Below are positions 47,342 through 56,491 of a stretch of DNA of 60,847 nt, in pieces. A program made the translations under genes and the position numbers. The stretch comes from Ascidiaceihabitans sp. GTDB taxonomy: Bacteria > Pseudomonadota > Alphaproteobacteria > Rhodobacterales > Rhodobacteraceae. The stretch covers positions 1-60,847 of the forward strand of contig JAPKAB010000015.1 in the NCBI GenBank assembly GCA_028825475.1, in the 5' to 3' direction. Each line of letters opens with the position of its first letter. The first letter of the stretch is position 1. The notes beneath the pieces are model-generated. The model was not told the DNA's origin. It searched no databases and was given only the letters and a program-made list of their open reading frames with translations.

Positions 47342-48151
47342 TTGTCATCCGCAGCGAAAACCCTTGAGTTACTAGCGCATTTTTCGACCACTTGGCCGGA
47401 AATAGGGTTGTCACAACTATGCAAAATGGCAAAGCGTGATAAGGCGACGACCTATCGCCACCTTCAAGCACTTGAAGAAACCGGACTTATTGAACAAAAT
47501 CCAATGACAAAACGATATCGCCTTGGTCCTGCGATCTTACAATTGGCGCAAACACGTGAAGCAACGGTGCCACGCAAGTTAGGCGTCCAAGCCCCGTTGT
47601 TCGAACTTGCCAATGCCGCGGGGGAAACATGCCATGTAACCGTTTTATCAGGAACCACCGTTTATGAGCTGGCCTCTTGCGATTCTCCCAAACACGGGAC
47701 GCGAGCGATTATCGACATTCAAACATTCCCACTACATGCAACTGCATCGGGACTGTGCACCGTTGCCTTTGGACCTGAAACACTGATGGAGGTTGCTTTG
47801 AGCAATTTACGCCAGTTCACTGCTACCACAGCGACAACAGCGCAAGATCTACACGCTGCAATCCAAACAATCCGCAACACAGGATTTGGGCGCGCAGACC
47901 GCAGTTATGAAACCGAAGTGCAGGGTTTGTCAGCGCCCATATACGATCAAACTGGCCACCTGGCAGGCGCAGTCTCAGTCGCAAGCGTTGCAGCGCGGTT
48001 TACGCCAGAACTTGAACGCGTCATTCAAAACGAACTTATGATTGCAGCCAGGCAAATCAGCAAAAATTGGGGCGGAACGATCCCGGCCCACATCGAAGCC
48101 CTCTGGGCAAAATCTCTCACTTCAGAAAATGTATTGGAAACCGCCTCATGA
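47342..48151 (+). CDS. IclR-family transcriptional regulator
   Basis: The protein has an N-terminal winged helix (SAAKTLELLAHF, LSQLCKMAKRDKATTYRHLQALEETGLI) and a C-terminal effector domain ending AVSVASVAARF. I infer a TTG start at 47342, with ggaaagg 10 bases upstream; the open frame extends back to 47219, into the tctC start region, which is implausible. It likely controls the divergent tct operon and its own aminotransferase operon. Confidence 0.88.
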   Translation: MSSAAKTLELLAHFSTTWPEIGLSQLCKMAKRDKATTYRHLQALEETGLIEQNPMTKRYRLGPAILQLAQTREATVPRKLGVQAPLFELANAAGETCHVTVLSGTTVYELASCDSPKHGTRAIIDIQTFPLHATASGLCTVAFGPETLMEVALSNLRQFTATTATTAQDLHAAIQTIRNTGFGRADRSYETEVQGLSAPIYDQTGHLAGAVSVASVAARFTPELERVIQNELMIAARQISKNWGGTIPAHIEALWAKSLTSENVLETAS

Positions 48152-49494
48152 AAGATTCAAACTTTCTAAAAGAACACAATGGCCGCTTGATGTGGCACCC
48201 AATGACATCTCCACAAGACAGCATCGACAACCCGCCAAAGATCATCACCAGTTCAGAAGGCGTGACTATTACAGACCTTGACGGCCATTCCGCTGTCGAT
48301 GGTGTGGGTGGTTTGTGGAATGTAAACTTGGGGTACTCTTGCCAACCGGTCAAAGACGCCATGACTGCGCAGCTGGACAAGCTACCTTATTACTCAACAT
48401 TCCGCGGTACATCCAATGACGTTGCGATTGAGCTGTCTTATGAGTTGAACAAATTCTTTGAACCCGATGGCATGAGCCGTGCGTTCTTTACCTCTGGTGG
48501 GTCCGACAGTGTAGAAACCGCGCTGCGCCTTGCGCGTCAGTATCACAAACTGCGCGGCGAAGCGGGTCGCACCAAATTTTTGAGCCTCAAAAAAGGTTAT
48601 CACGGAACCCATATCGGTGGCGCGTCTGTCAACGGCAACGCCAACTTCCGCACAGCTTATGAGCCGTTGTTGCCGGGTTGTTTCCACATTCCAGCACCAT
48701 ATACCTATCGCAATCCGTTCAATGAAACTGATCCTGAAAAACTGGCTCAACTCTGCGTTCAGGCCCTTGAAGACGAGATTGCCTTTCAAGGTGCAGGCAC
48801 AATTGCCGCGATGATTATGGAACCAATCCTTGGTGCGGGCGGTGTCATTCCACCTCACAAATCCTTTGCTCCAATGGTGCAAGAAATCTGCAACCGCAAC
48901 GGTATTCTACTAATCACCGATGAGGTAATCACCGCCTACGGACGCACAGGCGCATGGTCAGGGGCCCGACTATGGGGCATTCAACCAGACATGATGTGCA
49001 CGGCAAAAGCCATTACAAATGGGTACTTTCCCTTTGGTGCCTTGATGCTGGGCCATCGCATGGTTGAAGTATTTGAAAACAACCCAAATGCAAAAATTGG
49101 CCACGGGTACACATACTCGGGCCATCCCGTTGGTGCCGCCGCCGCCCTTGCCTGCCTTGTAGAAACCAAACGCCTCAACGTTATTGAAAACGCCGCAGCG
49201 CGTGGTGACCAATTGTTCGCAGGTTGTCAGGCGTTGATGGAAAAATACGATATCATTGGCGATGTGCGTGGTGGGCATGGCCTGATGACTGCAATCGAAA
49301 TGGTGTCAGACCGCGCAACCAAAAAACCGATCGACGCGGCCACGGCTACCACGGTCCAAGAAGTCGCATATCAAAACGGCGCGATGGTGCGCGTCTCTGG
49401 TCCAAATCTAATCCTATCGCCGCCATTGGTAGTGACAGAAAGCGATTGCAACATCCTCCTATCGGCCATTGATGCCGGTTTTGCAGCCACATAA
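48148..49494 (+). CDS. Class III aminotransferase (omega-aminotransferase type)
   Basis: This 448-residue PLP enzyme resembles omega-amino acid/diamine transaminases. It shows GVGGLWNVNLGY, TSGGSDSVETALRLARQY, the cofactor Asp in LLITDEVITAYGRTG (about residue 257) and the Schiff-base Lys in MCTAKAITNGYFPFG (about 287). It likely converts an amine to an aldehyde with pyruvate as acceptor. The start overlaps the IclR stop (ATGA). Substrate unknown. Confidence 0.9.
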   Translation: MKDSNFLKEHNGRLMWHPMTSPQDSIDNPPKIITSSEGVTITDLDGHSAVDGVGGLWNVNLGYSCQPVKDAMTAQLDKLPYYSTFRGTSNDVAIELSYELNKFFEPDGMSRAFFTSGGSDSVETALRLARQYHKLRGEAGRTKFLSLKKGYHGTHIGGASVNGNANFRTAYEPLLPGCFHIPAPYTYRNPFNETDPEKLAQLCVQALEDEIAFQGAGTIAAMIMEPILGAGGVIPPHKSFAPMVQEICNRNGILLITDEVITAYGRTGAWSGARLWGIQPDMMCTAKAITNGYFPFGALMLGHRMVEVFENNPNAKIGHGYTYSGHPVGAAAALACLVETKRLNVIENAAARGDQLFAGCQALMEKYDIIGDVRGGHGLMTAIEMVSDRATKKPIDAATATTVQEVAYQNGAMVRVSGPNLILSPPLVVTESDCNILLSAIDAGFAAT

Positions 49495-49503
49495 GGAACG
49501 ACC

Positions 49504-50361
49504 ATGTCTGATAACTATGTTGCCCTCTTAGGCACCAAGGGCGGGCCATCAGTCCGCCCCGGATCATCAATGCCGACCTCGAACCTGTTCGTTATGAACG
49601 GGCAACACGTAGTGGTGGATTGCGCCCTTGGGGTCACCCGTGGCTTAGTGGATCAGGGTATGAACCTGCAAAACCTCTCGACCATCTTTATCAGCCACTT
49701 GCATTCCGATCATTATTTGGAGCTGGGGCCATTAGTCCACACCGCCTGGTGTTCGGGTCTCATAACCATGGTTGATATCTATGGACCCGCTGGGTTGCAG
49801 GACTATTGGGATGGTTTCGTCCTGTCCATGAAAGCCGACATCGACCTGCGCATTGACGATGACGGACGCGATGATCTGCGTGACTTTGTACGCGTCCATG
49901 TCATCGATGAAGGCGTCGTGTTGGAACGTGACGGCCTCACCATTTCAGCCATCCGGACAGAGCATCCCCCCCTGATCGACTGTTTCGCGTTCTCCTTTAA
50001 GACAGCGAACCATCATGCCGTGTTCTCGGGCGACACCGCTCCGATCAAAGTATTGGAAGACTTCGCACGTGGTGCCGATCTGCTGATCCACGAGGCAATG
50101 CTAGAAAGCGCCCTGCCCTCGTTGTTGAAACGTATTGGAAACGGCAGTGATAAACTGATGGCGCATTGGTTGCGTTCGCACACCTTTGCCCATGATGCCG
50201 CCAAAACAGCTACGAAAGCAGGCGTGAAACGCTTGGCCTTGTCCCATCTCATTCCCTCCGACGATCCCACGTACGGCCCAAAAGATTGGCAGGAGGCTTG
50301 CGCGGATCATTGGAGTGGTGAACTAATTGTTGGGCATGATGGCATAAGGATCGAACTATGA
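49504..50361 (+). CDS. Metallo-beta-lactamase-fold hydrolase
   Basis: This 285-residue protein has the MBL metal motif SHLHSDHYLELG (about residue 61), a bridging Asp in FSGDTAP (about 178) and late His ligands in HEAML and LSHLIP, the order seen in RNase Z-like and arylsulfatase-like members. Its position inside an amine-catabolism operon argues for a small-molecule hydrolase rather than tRNA processing; this is inference. Confidence 0.82.
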   Translation: MSDNYVALLGTKGGPSVRPGSSMPTSNLFVMNGQHVVVDCALGVTRGLVDQGMNLQNLSTIFISHLHSDHYLELGPLVHTAWCSGLITMVDIYGPAGLQDYWDGFVLSMKADIDLRIDDDGRDDLRDFVRVHVIDEGVVLERDGLTISAIRTEHPPLIDCFAFSFKTANHHAVFSGDTAPIKVLEDFARGADLLIHEAMLESALPSLLKRIGNGSDKLMAHWLRSHTFAHDAAKTATKAGVKRLALSHLIPSDDPTYGPKDWQEACADHWSGELIVGHDGIRIEL

Positions 50362-51647
50362 CTCGAACCACCGCCGAATTGATTGCGGACCGCGCCCGCT
50401 TGATGGGTCCAAATGTCGCGACATTCTATGACGACCCAATCCATTTCGTTAAAGGAAGCGGTGTTTGGTTGTGGGACGCTGATGGGCGTAAGTATTTGGA
50501 CTGCTACAACAATGTCCCACATGTCGGGCACTGCAACCCCCGTGTCGTCGACGCGATCTGCCGTCAAGCCAGCACCTTGAACACGCACACGCGCTATCTG
50601 CATGACGGGATTTTGGACTACATCGACAGGCTCACAACAACGATGGCCTCCTCGCTGGACACCGCAATTTTGACCTGCACCGGATCAGAGGCAAACGATA
50701 TCGCACTACGCATGGCAGAGGCCGTCACCGGCAAACGCGGCATCATAGCAACCGACGCCACATACCACGGAAACACCTCGCTGGTCAGCCAGTTGAGCAA
50801 ATCGAATGTGCCCACCGTTGGCTTTGGGTTGGGTCAATATTTCCGTTTCGTGGACGCACCAGATAGCTACCGTACACCCGATCTTGACGGCACAATATTC
50901 GCTGCCAAAGTCAGTGACCAAATAGCGGCCTTAGAAGAAGACGGAACAGGTTTCGCCGCCCTTGTCGTCTGCCCTTATTTTCTTAACGAAGGGTTCCCAG
51001 ACAACCCCGACGGTTGGTTGAAACCCGTTGCGGATGTTGTGCGCAAGGCGGGTGGCCTATTGATCTGTGACGAGGTGCAATCAGGCTTTGGCCGTACTGG
51101 CACTCACATTTGGGCGCACGAAAAAATGGGCGTGGTTCCAGACGTTGTTGTCCTTGGCAAGCCCATGGCCAACGGGCATCCCGTAGGCGGCGTGGTTGCG
51201 GGGCGCGACATTGTTACTGCTTTCCGATCCGGATATCGATATTTCAATACCTTCGGCGGCAACCCCGTATCATGCGCTGCGGCCATGGCCGTCTTGGACG
51301 AAATAGAAGAAAACGATCTTGTGACAAACGCCAAGATAGTTGGCGATCACGCCAACACGCGACTAAAGACGCTTGCCCAAAAATATGAGGTCATCGGTGA
51401 TGTCCGTGGTTCTGGCTTAATCTTTGGTGCCGAGCTTGTGCTTGACCGGGGCAGCAAAGCACCCGCCACAGATTTCACGAACCAAATCATCAATGCGATG
51501 CGGCACAAGGGGATTATTTTGTCCAAATTAGGCCGCCATAAAAACGCGCTCAAGATCCGCCCACCGATGCCATTCTCCATTGAAAACGCGAACCTTTTAA
51601 TTGACACTTTGGACGAGGTCCTGGGTCAAACATCAGTGCCCGCATGA
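50358..51647 (+). CDS. Class III aminotransferase-fold enzyme, possible phospho-lyase
   Basis: This 429-residue class III PLP protein has CTGSEANDIALRMAEAVTG, the cofactor Asp in LLICDEVQSGFGRTG (about residue 240) and the Schiff-base Lys in VVLGKPMANGHPVGG (about 267). Overall it reads like the AGXT2L group, which includes ethanolamine-phosphate and 5-phosphohydroxylysine phospho-lyases. Overlap (ATGA) with an APH-fold kinase gene supports a kinase plus lyase pair. Ordinary transamination remains possible. Confidence 0.85.
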   Translation: MTRTTAELIADRARLMGPNVATFYDDPIHFVKGSGVWLWDADGRKYLDCYNNVPHVGHCNPRVVDAICRQASTLNTHTRYLHDGILDYIDRLTTTMASSLDTAILTCTGSEANDIALRMAEAVTGKRGIIATDATYHGNTSLVSQLSKSNVPTVGFGLGQYFRFVDAPDSYRTPDLDGTIFAAKVSDQIAALEEDGTGFAALVVCPYFLNEGFPDNPDGWLKPVADVVRKAGGLLICDEVQSGFGRTGTHIWAHEKMGVVPDVVVLGKPMANGHPVGGVVAGRDIVTAFRSGYRYFNTFGGNPVSCAAAMAVLDEIEENDLVTNAKIVGDHANTRLKTLAQKYEVIGDVRGSGLIFGAELVLDRGSKAPATDFTNQIINAMRHKGIILSKLGRHKNALKIRPPMPFSIENANLLIDTLDEVLGQTSVPA

Positions 51648-52573
51648 CTGAGGTAATTGCACAGGCGCTTGCACTCTGGGGCCTTAACGGCGCTAAATTT
51701 AAACTAATCGCTGCGCGTGAAAATGCCGTCTATAAGGTCGAAACAGGAACGCAAAACTTCGCTCTACGCCTCCATCGTAAGGGATACAGAACAGACGCAG
51801 AGTTGCGATCAGAGTTGCAATGGATGCAGGCAATTTCATCTGGCGGCATAAAGGTTCCGACCCCTATCCCAACTCAGACAGGGACGTTAATTGAAGTCAT
51901 TCAAGGTGTGCAGATCGATGTACTTTCGTGGATTACAGGCACCACATTGGACGAGGTTCTAGGCGGATTACACAACCGCACGATACTGTTTGAACAGCTT
52001 GGGCAACAAATGGCTCGCTTGCATGATTCATCAGACGCGTGGACGCTGCCAAACGATTTCACGCGCTGCAACTGGGATCGAAAGGGGCTGCTTGGTGATA
52101 CACCACTTTGGGATTGCTTTTGGAAAAACCCCTCGCTTTCACCTGCGGAAAAGAGCCTGTTTTTAACCCTGCGTGAAAAGGCAGACGACCATCTGCAGCG
52201 CCTTGAGCATGACCTAGACTATGGACTGATCCACGCCGATCTAGTCGCGGCAAATGTGATGGTCGATGGCACCACGATGCAAATGATTGACTTTGATGAC
52301 GGTGGGTTTGGCTACCGCTTGTTCGACATTGCAACGGCTTTGCTCAAACACCGCGATGCGCCTGATTTCGCAGCGCTGCAAACCGCGCTCATAAAAGGTT
52401 ACACATCGATACGCCCGATTGACCCTAGCGAGTTGGATTTTTTCATACTCTTACGCGCGACCACGTATGTGGGCTGGAATATCACCCGCATGAACGAGGA
52501 CGGCGCGGCGGGCCGCAACGCGCGTTTCATTGAAACAACAAAACGCCTCGCCACAGCCTACCTGAAGGTTTAG
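51644..52573 (+). CDS. APH-fold small-molecule kinase
   Basis: This 309-residue protein belongs to the aminoglycoside phosphotransferase/choline kinase-like superfamily. The catalytic loop GLIHADLVAANVMVD (about residue 198) and metal-binding MIDFDDGGFGYRLFD are present. Members phosphorylate amino alcohols such as homoserine, hydroxylysine or ethanolamine. It overlaps the preceding PLP enzyme gene by 4 bases, so the two likely act in turn. Confidence 0.85.
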   Translation: MTEVIAQALALWGLNGAKFKLIAARENAVYKVETGTQNFALRLHRKGYRTDAELRSELQWMQAISSGGIKVPTPIPTQTGTLIEVIQGVQIDVLSWITGTTLDEVLGGLHNRTILFEQLGQQMARLHDSSDAWTLPNDFTRCNWDRKGLLGDTPLWDCFWKNPSLSPAEKSLFLTLREKADDHLQRLEHDLDYGLIHADLVAANVMVDGTTMQMIDFDDGGFGYRLFDIATALLKHRDAPDFAALQTALIKGYTSIRPIDPSELDFFILLRATTYVGWNITRMNEDGAAGRNARFIETTKRLATAYLKV

Positions 52574-52578
52574 CAGCC

Positions 52579-54513
52579 CTACCCCTGTTCGATCATGAAG
52601 GTGTCGAAAAAGCTGGAAACCTCTTCATGTGCGGTCACAGGCAGGATCGACGCGATGTGTTGATCTGGCCTGACGATCACAACACAACCATCTTCGCGAT
52701 TGATGCCACGCAGGTCATACAAGTCGTTCCCGATTTGAGCATGGAACGCCTTTTCATAGTCGCGCAATCCGTACTTACCTTTTGCGGGCCAAATGTAATC
52801 GTGCAGATCATGCATCGACAGGCCCTGCTGCTGAAAGACAGCGTAGGTGTCGATTGCTGAATCTACATCTGCGCCCTTCGGCGTATATTTCAGCACGGGG
52901 GAAGACGCGTCATTCGCTAAGAAATCAACAAATTGATAAGCTGATGATGAAATCTCTGTCGGGTCTTGTGCACCCCCAAACAAGAAAATCCTCCAGCGCC
53001 CATCCGCCTTTACCAAATGCCCCAAATGCTGACTCATCCCATCAGCGACACGCGTCGCTTGGGCGGAGTGGAACCGTTGGCCGATTTTATAGCCGGTTGC
53101 CAGATGTTGGTTTTCTTGCCCCATGCAAATATAGGACGGGAAGTATTCGATAGATGTTCCACTGACAAAACCGCTTTGACGTTTCATAAAAGCTTCGATC
53201 TTGGCGGTGTCCACTTGAGCGTCATTGTTATGATCGCCAGTGGTTGGTCGTGTTGCCACAAGCTTCGACAGCTCTTTGTCCGCGTTAATCAATTGCTGGG
53301 CAACCTTGCGCCGCTCAGTACCGTAGGTGCTTAGCAGCTTTGGATCACTCTTGCCCTGCAGAACCGCGGCCATCTTCCAACCCAGATTAAAGGTATCAGG
53401 CAATGAGGTGTTCAAACCCCAGCCGCCTTTAGGACTGTGCGTGTGGCAGGCATCCCCTGCCACAAAGGCACGAGGGATGATGTCGTCCGAGGTGTCAACA
53501 GGCCGATTATCGAAACGCTCAGCAAGGCGTTGGCCCACCGAATAGATCGACCACCACGCGACTTCTTTCACGTCTAGTGTATAGGGATGAAAAATCTTCT
53601 GAGCCTGCGCGATGAGGTCTTGCTCACTCAGGTTAAGGTCAGAAGCTCGTTTCTCTTTGTCGATCATATCCAACTCGACATAGAGCCGACATAAGTAACC
53701 ACCCTCACGTGGGATCGTCATGACCGCACCGTGGTCTTTCGATTGGATAAAACTTTTGACACGGATGTCTGGGAAATCCGTATTCAACAGGATATCCATG
53801 ACGCCCCACGCCTTGTTCGCAGAATCGCCTTGTAGCGAGATATCCAAACTCTTACGCACACGGCTTCGGGCTCCGTCACTGCCAACGACAAACTTTGCTT
53901 TGATCGTCTCGATCTTTTCTTTGCCTGCTTCGTCTCTTCGCTTGAATGTCGCCGTGATAGGATGCGCATTCAAATTCTGCGTGATGTCGTCATCAATAAC
54001 CATATCAATCAATTCGCGACTATAATGTGGGTGAAGATTTGTGGTTCCGCTTGCCATGCCATCGATCAGCAATTCGTGCAGGCGCGCTTGATTGACGATG
54101 CCGTGGGTAAATTCAGAAAGGCCCGCACGAGCATCAGCGATCTTTTCCGTGCGTTTAATGTTTTGAGGGTTCGCCGCATCTGGCTCCCAGAAAGTGTTTT
54201 GCTTCAGATGGTAGGTTTCTTTGACCACCATTTCGCTACTGTTAAAGGCCTCCATTATCTCAATCGTGCGGCACGAAATTCCGTCAGCGCGGCCAAACAA
54301 AAGAGGCCCAGTTGCCATGTCGACAATGCATGTTTTGATATCGTCAAACTCGGACATCTGCCGAGCCATTGTTAAGCCAGCCGGACCCGTGCCCACAACT
54401 AGAACATCCACTTCGCTGGGTAAATCCACAATCGGCGGGTCAGGGTAGGGTTTCCTTGCTGCATCAGGAACCTGATAATTGCCAGGCTTAAAACCATTCA
54501 GATGAAACTGCAT
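52579..54513 (-). CDS. FAD-dependent aromatic monooxygenase (phenol hydroxylase type)
   Basis: This 644-residue class A flavoprotein hydroxylase has the Rossmann GxGxxG as VLVVGTGPAGLTMARQM (about residue 35), the FAD/NADPH motif VVGSDGARSRVRKSLD, a second FAD motif FVAGDACHTHSPKGGWGLN, and a C-terminal thioredoxin-like domain. It resembles phenol 2-monooxygenase and 3-hydroxybenzoate 4-hydroxylase. I use the Met at 54513 with a ggag Shine-Dalgarno. The HpaR-like palindrome upstream suggests it supplies a catechol such as homoprotocatechuate. Confidence 0.9.
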   Translation of the reverse strand: MQFHLNGFKPGNYQVPDAARKPYPDPPIVDLPSEVDVLVVGTGPAGLTMARQMSEFDDIKTCIVDMATGPLLFGRADGISCRTIEIMEAFNSSEMVVKETYHLKQNTFWEPDAANPQNIKRTEKIADARAGLSEFTHGIVNQARLHELLIDGMASGTTNLHPHYSRELIDMVIDDDITQNLNAHPITATFKRRDEAGKEKIETIKAKFVVGSDGARSRVRKSLDISLQGDSANKAWGVMDILLNTDFPDIRVKSFIQSKDHGAVMTIPREGGYLCRLYVELDMIDKEKRASDLNLSEQDLIAQAQKIFHPYTLDVKEVAWWSIYSVGQRLAERFDNRPVDTSDDIIPRAFVAGDACHTHSPKGGWGLNTSLPDTFNLGWKMAAVLQGKSDPKLLSTYGTERRKVAQQLINADKELSKLVATRPTTGDHNNDAQVDTAKIEAFMKRQSGFVSGTSIEYFPSYICMGQENQHLATGYKIGQRFHSAQATRVADGMSQHLGHLVKADGRWRIFLFGGAQDPTEISSSAYQFVDFLANDASSPVLKYTPKGADVDSAIDTYAVFQQQGLSMHDLHDYIWPAKGKYGLRDYEKAFHAQIGNDLYDLRGINREDGCVVIVRPDQHIASILPVTAHEEVSSFFDTFMIEQG

Positions 54514-54562
54514 TACACTGATCTCCATATCTATCATTTCGCATTTGGCGAAAGGGCGATTA

Positions 54563-54576
54563 CTTAACATGTTAAA
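54563..54576. promoter_or_regulatory. HpaR-type operator candidate upstream of flavin monooxygenase
   Basis: cttaacatgttaaa contains the 12-base perfect palindrome TTAACATGTTAA, identical to the core at 40883-40896. It lies 50 bases above the monooxygenase start. Confidence 0.6.
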
Positions 54577-55202
54577 CGATACAGCCAGTTAAGCTTTTCA
54601 ACAAGCGTTCACTTGCAAAATTTCGCTACGACGATTAATATTGACTATTTATTTAGTGCACTCCCAGAAATTTTAAATGAATTCTATTTTTGTCACCGTT
54701 TCTCTGTGGGTTTCGTCCATCAGTAACCTGCTGAAACACAAAACAGAGAGTAAACCTCAATGTCAGCGCTTTGCAAAATGAAAGCATCTTACCAAATGGG
54801 AATAAGTTCAGCTGTGGTGTTTTTAAGAACAGGCCTAAAACTGTCAGACATCACCGTAAACATCGATTCTTAAATTTGCTCTATCTCAGAATTGTTTTTG
54901 GATTTGCCCATACTACTCGAGCAAGAGCATTGTATTGTATTGCATTGTTAGAAAGCACACCTGTCTTTCAGTACGATGTAAGCAGTGCATCCGACCCCTT
55001 GGATAGAGCCGTAAGCCAAAAACGTCCTGATTTTATGATGCGCCCAAGAGGACACCAGCATCATGAACGCACACATCCGAAACGAACTATCGAGTGACAA
55101 AAAAATCGAAGATATCTTTTATGTCTGCGGATATTCAATCCCAGTATCGAAGATTGGAAAGAAGCTCTAGCACGCACTGTTCAAGGGAGCCATTATCATA
55201 AA
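54577..55202. other. Region without an intact gene, left edge of mobile-element debris
   Basis: Short frames (for example 54771-55097 plus, 108 codons) are open but match nothing I recognise. Frame fragments near 55125-55205 read directly into the IS66 tnpA-like remnant, so part of this is decayed insertion sequence. Confidence 0.4.
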
Positions 55203-55493
55203 TTGATGACCGATGAACTAACCGCATATCTGGTCGCCAACGGATTTACCCCCCTTCCAATGGTTAGTGACCGGCAAAGCGCAAATGCCCATCACACCTT
55301 GAAGCAGATCGACATCGTGTCCAAAAACGAGCCTACATTCGCTGAAATCAAAGTTCAGGAAACACTCAAATCCAGCGTCTCAACCATTGGTGAAATTCAT
55401 CTGAAATTCGGAAGTTTTGAACGGAAATTTCCCGCTGACCATCCAGCGGAAAGCATCATTGAAATCGTTTGGGCCTTTCGGGTGCAGCAATGA
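55203..55493 (+). pseudogene. IS66-type tnpA remnant
   Basis: The C-terminal part, GEIHLKFGSFERKFPADHP then IIEIVWAFR, resembles the tail of IS66 TnpA, and its stop overlaps the tnpB-like start (ATGA), as in IS66 elements. No helix-turn-helix is visible at the N-terminus, and the frame upstream is open without a clear start. Confidence 0.55.
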
Positions 55494-55793
55494 TCACACC
55501 ATCTAGAAACTTCAAATATCATGTCACGACAAAGCCAGTCGACTTCCGCAATGGAATGGAATGGATGAGCTGGCTGCAATCCTTTTGAACGAGTCTGATC
55601 TCAACCCATTTAGTGGCGCGGTCTTCATATTTCGCTCTAAACGCGTCGATCGCCTAAAGCTAATCGTCTGGGATGGACCAGGGCTGATCGTGACTTACAA
55701 GGGAATTGAAGGAAAAGGGTTTGAGTGACCACGGATGGCGTAATCGACTTAACAAAAGCTCAGTTTGAAGCTCTATTCGAAGGCTTGGATTGA
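55490..55793 (+). pseudogene. IS66-family tnpB, frameshifted
   Basis: The reading is IS66 TnpB: TTKPVDFRNGM, DELAAILLNESDLNPFSGAV, FRSKRVDRLKLIVWDGPGL and TKAQFEALFEGLD, but split over three frames. The first break is a 5-base tandem duplication (atgga) near 55550-55565; restoring it gives RNGMDELAA. A second frame change lies near 55725. No tnpC follows; a recombinase gene begins at the end. Confidence 0.8.
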
Positions 55794-56491
55794 AGGCGCG
55801 TCACTCCAAGGGGAACTCACGGAACATGGCGTTGCCGTTTCTGTTCGGCACCACCTGCAACCGTGAGGAGATGAAGCGATGCAAGCAGTTTCGCACACAG
55901 CCACGCCGACTTCCGACGGTTCTGAGTATCGAGGAGGTGGCCGAGATCATTGCGGCTGCCCCTGGACCTGGCCTCAAATATCGCGTGGCCTTGAGTATTT
56001 CCTATGGCGCAGGTTTGCGGGCATCCGAGGTCTGCAACCTCAAGGTAAGCGATATAGAAAACGACCGGATGCTGATCCATGTTGATGAGCGCAAAGGCGG
56101 TAAGGACCGGAAGGTGATGCTGTCGCCTGACCTATTGGACCTGCTACGCGACTACTGGCGTGAGGCGCAACCTGTAGGGTGGCTGTTTCCAGGCAAACCT
56201 AAGATTACCCTGATCTCCGCAAGGCAGCTGAGCCAGGCGTTCAATTCCACCAAGCATAAGGTCGACATTTCCAAGCCTGCGACTTTGCATACGTTGCGCC
56301 ACAGCTTTGCAACGCATCTGCTCGAAGCCAATATCGACGTGCGGGTCATCCAGGCGTTGTTCGGCCACGCCAAGTTGAGCACGACAGCGCGCTACACCAA
56401 CGTCGCCACCAAAACCCTCCACGACACGCCCAGCCCGTTTGAAGCGCTCAAGCAGCTGAAAATCGACGGCCTGTGTGACCGACCGAGATAA
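55790..56491 (+). CDS. Tyrosine recombinase (IS91-associated), N-terminally truncated
   Basis: The 233-residue frame holds a full catalytic domain: Arg in GAGLRASEVCNL, Lys in GKDRKVML, HTLRHSFATHL, GHAKLSTTARYTNV with the nucleophile Tyr. The N-terminal core-binding domain expected of a ~300-residue integrase is largely missing, lost at the junction with the IS66 remnant. It overlaps an IS91-type transposase, as in IS91 relatives that carry a recombinase. It may be non-functional. Confidence 0.75.
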   Translation: MKARHSKGNSRNMALPFLFGTTCNREEMKRCKQFRTQPRRLPTVLSIEEVAEIIAAAPGPGLKYRVALSISYGAGLRASEVCNLKVSDIENDRMLIHVDERKGGKDRKVMLSPDLLDLLRDYWREAQPVGWLFPGKPKITLISARQLSQAFNSTKHKVDISKPATLHTLRHSFATHLLEANIDVRVIQALFGHAKLSTTARYTNVATKTLHDTPSPFEALKQLKIDGLCDRPR

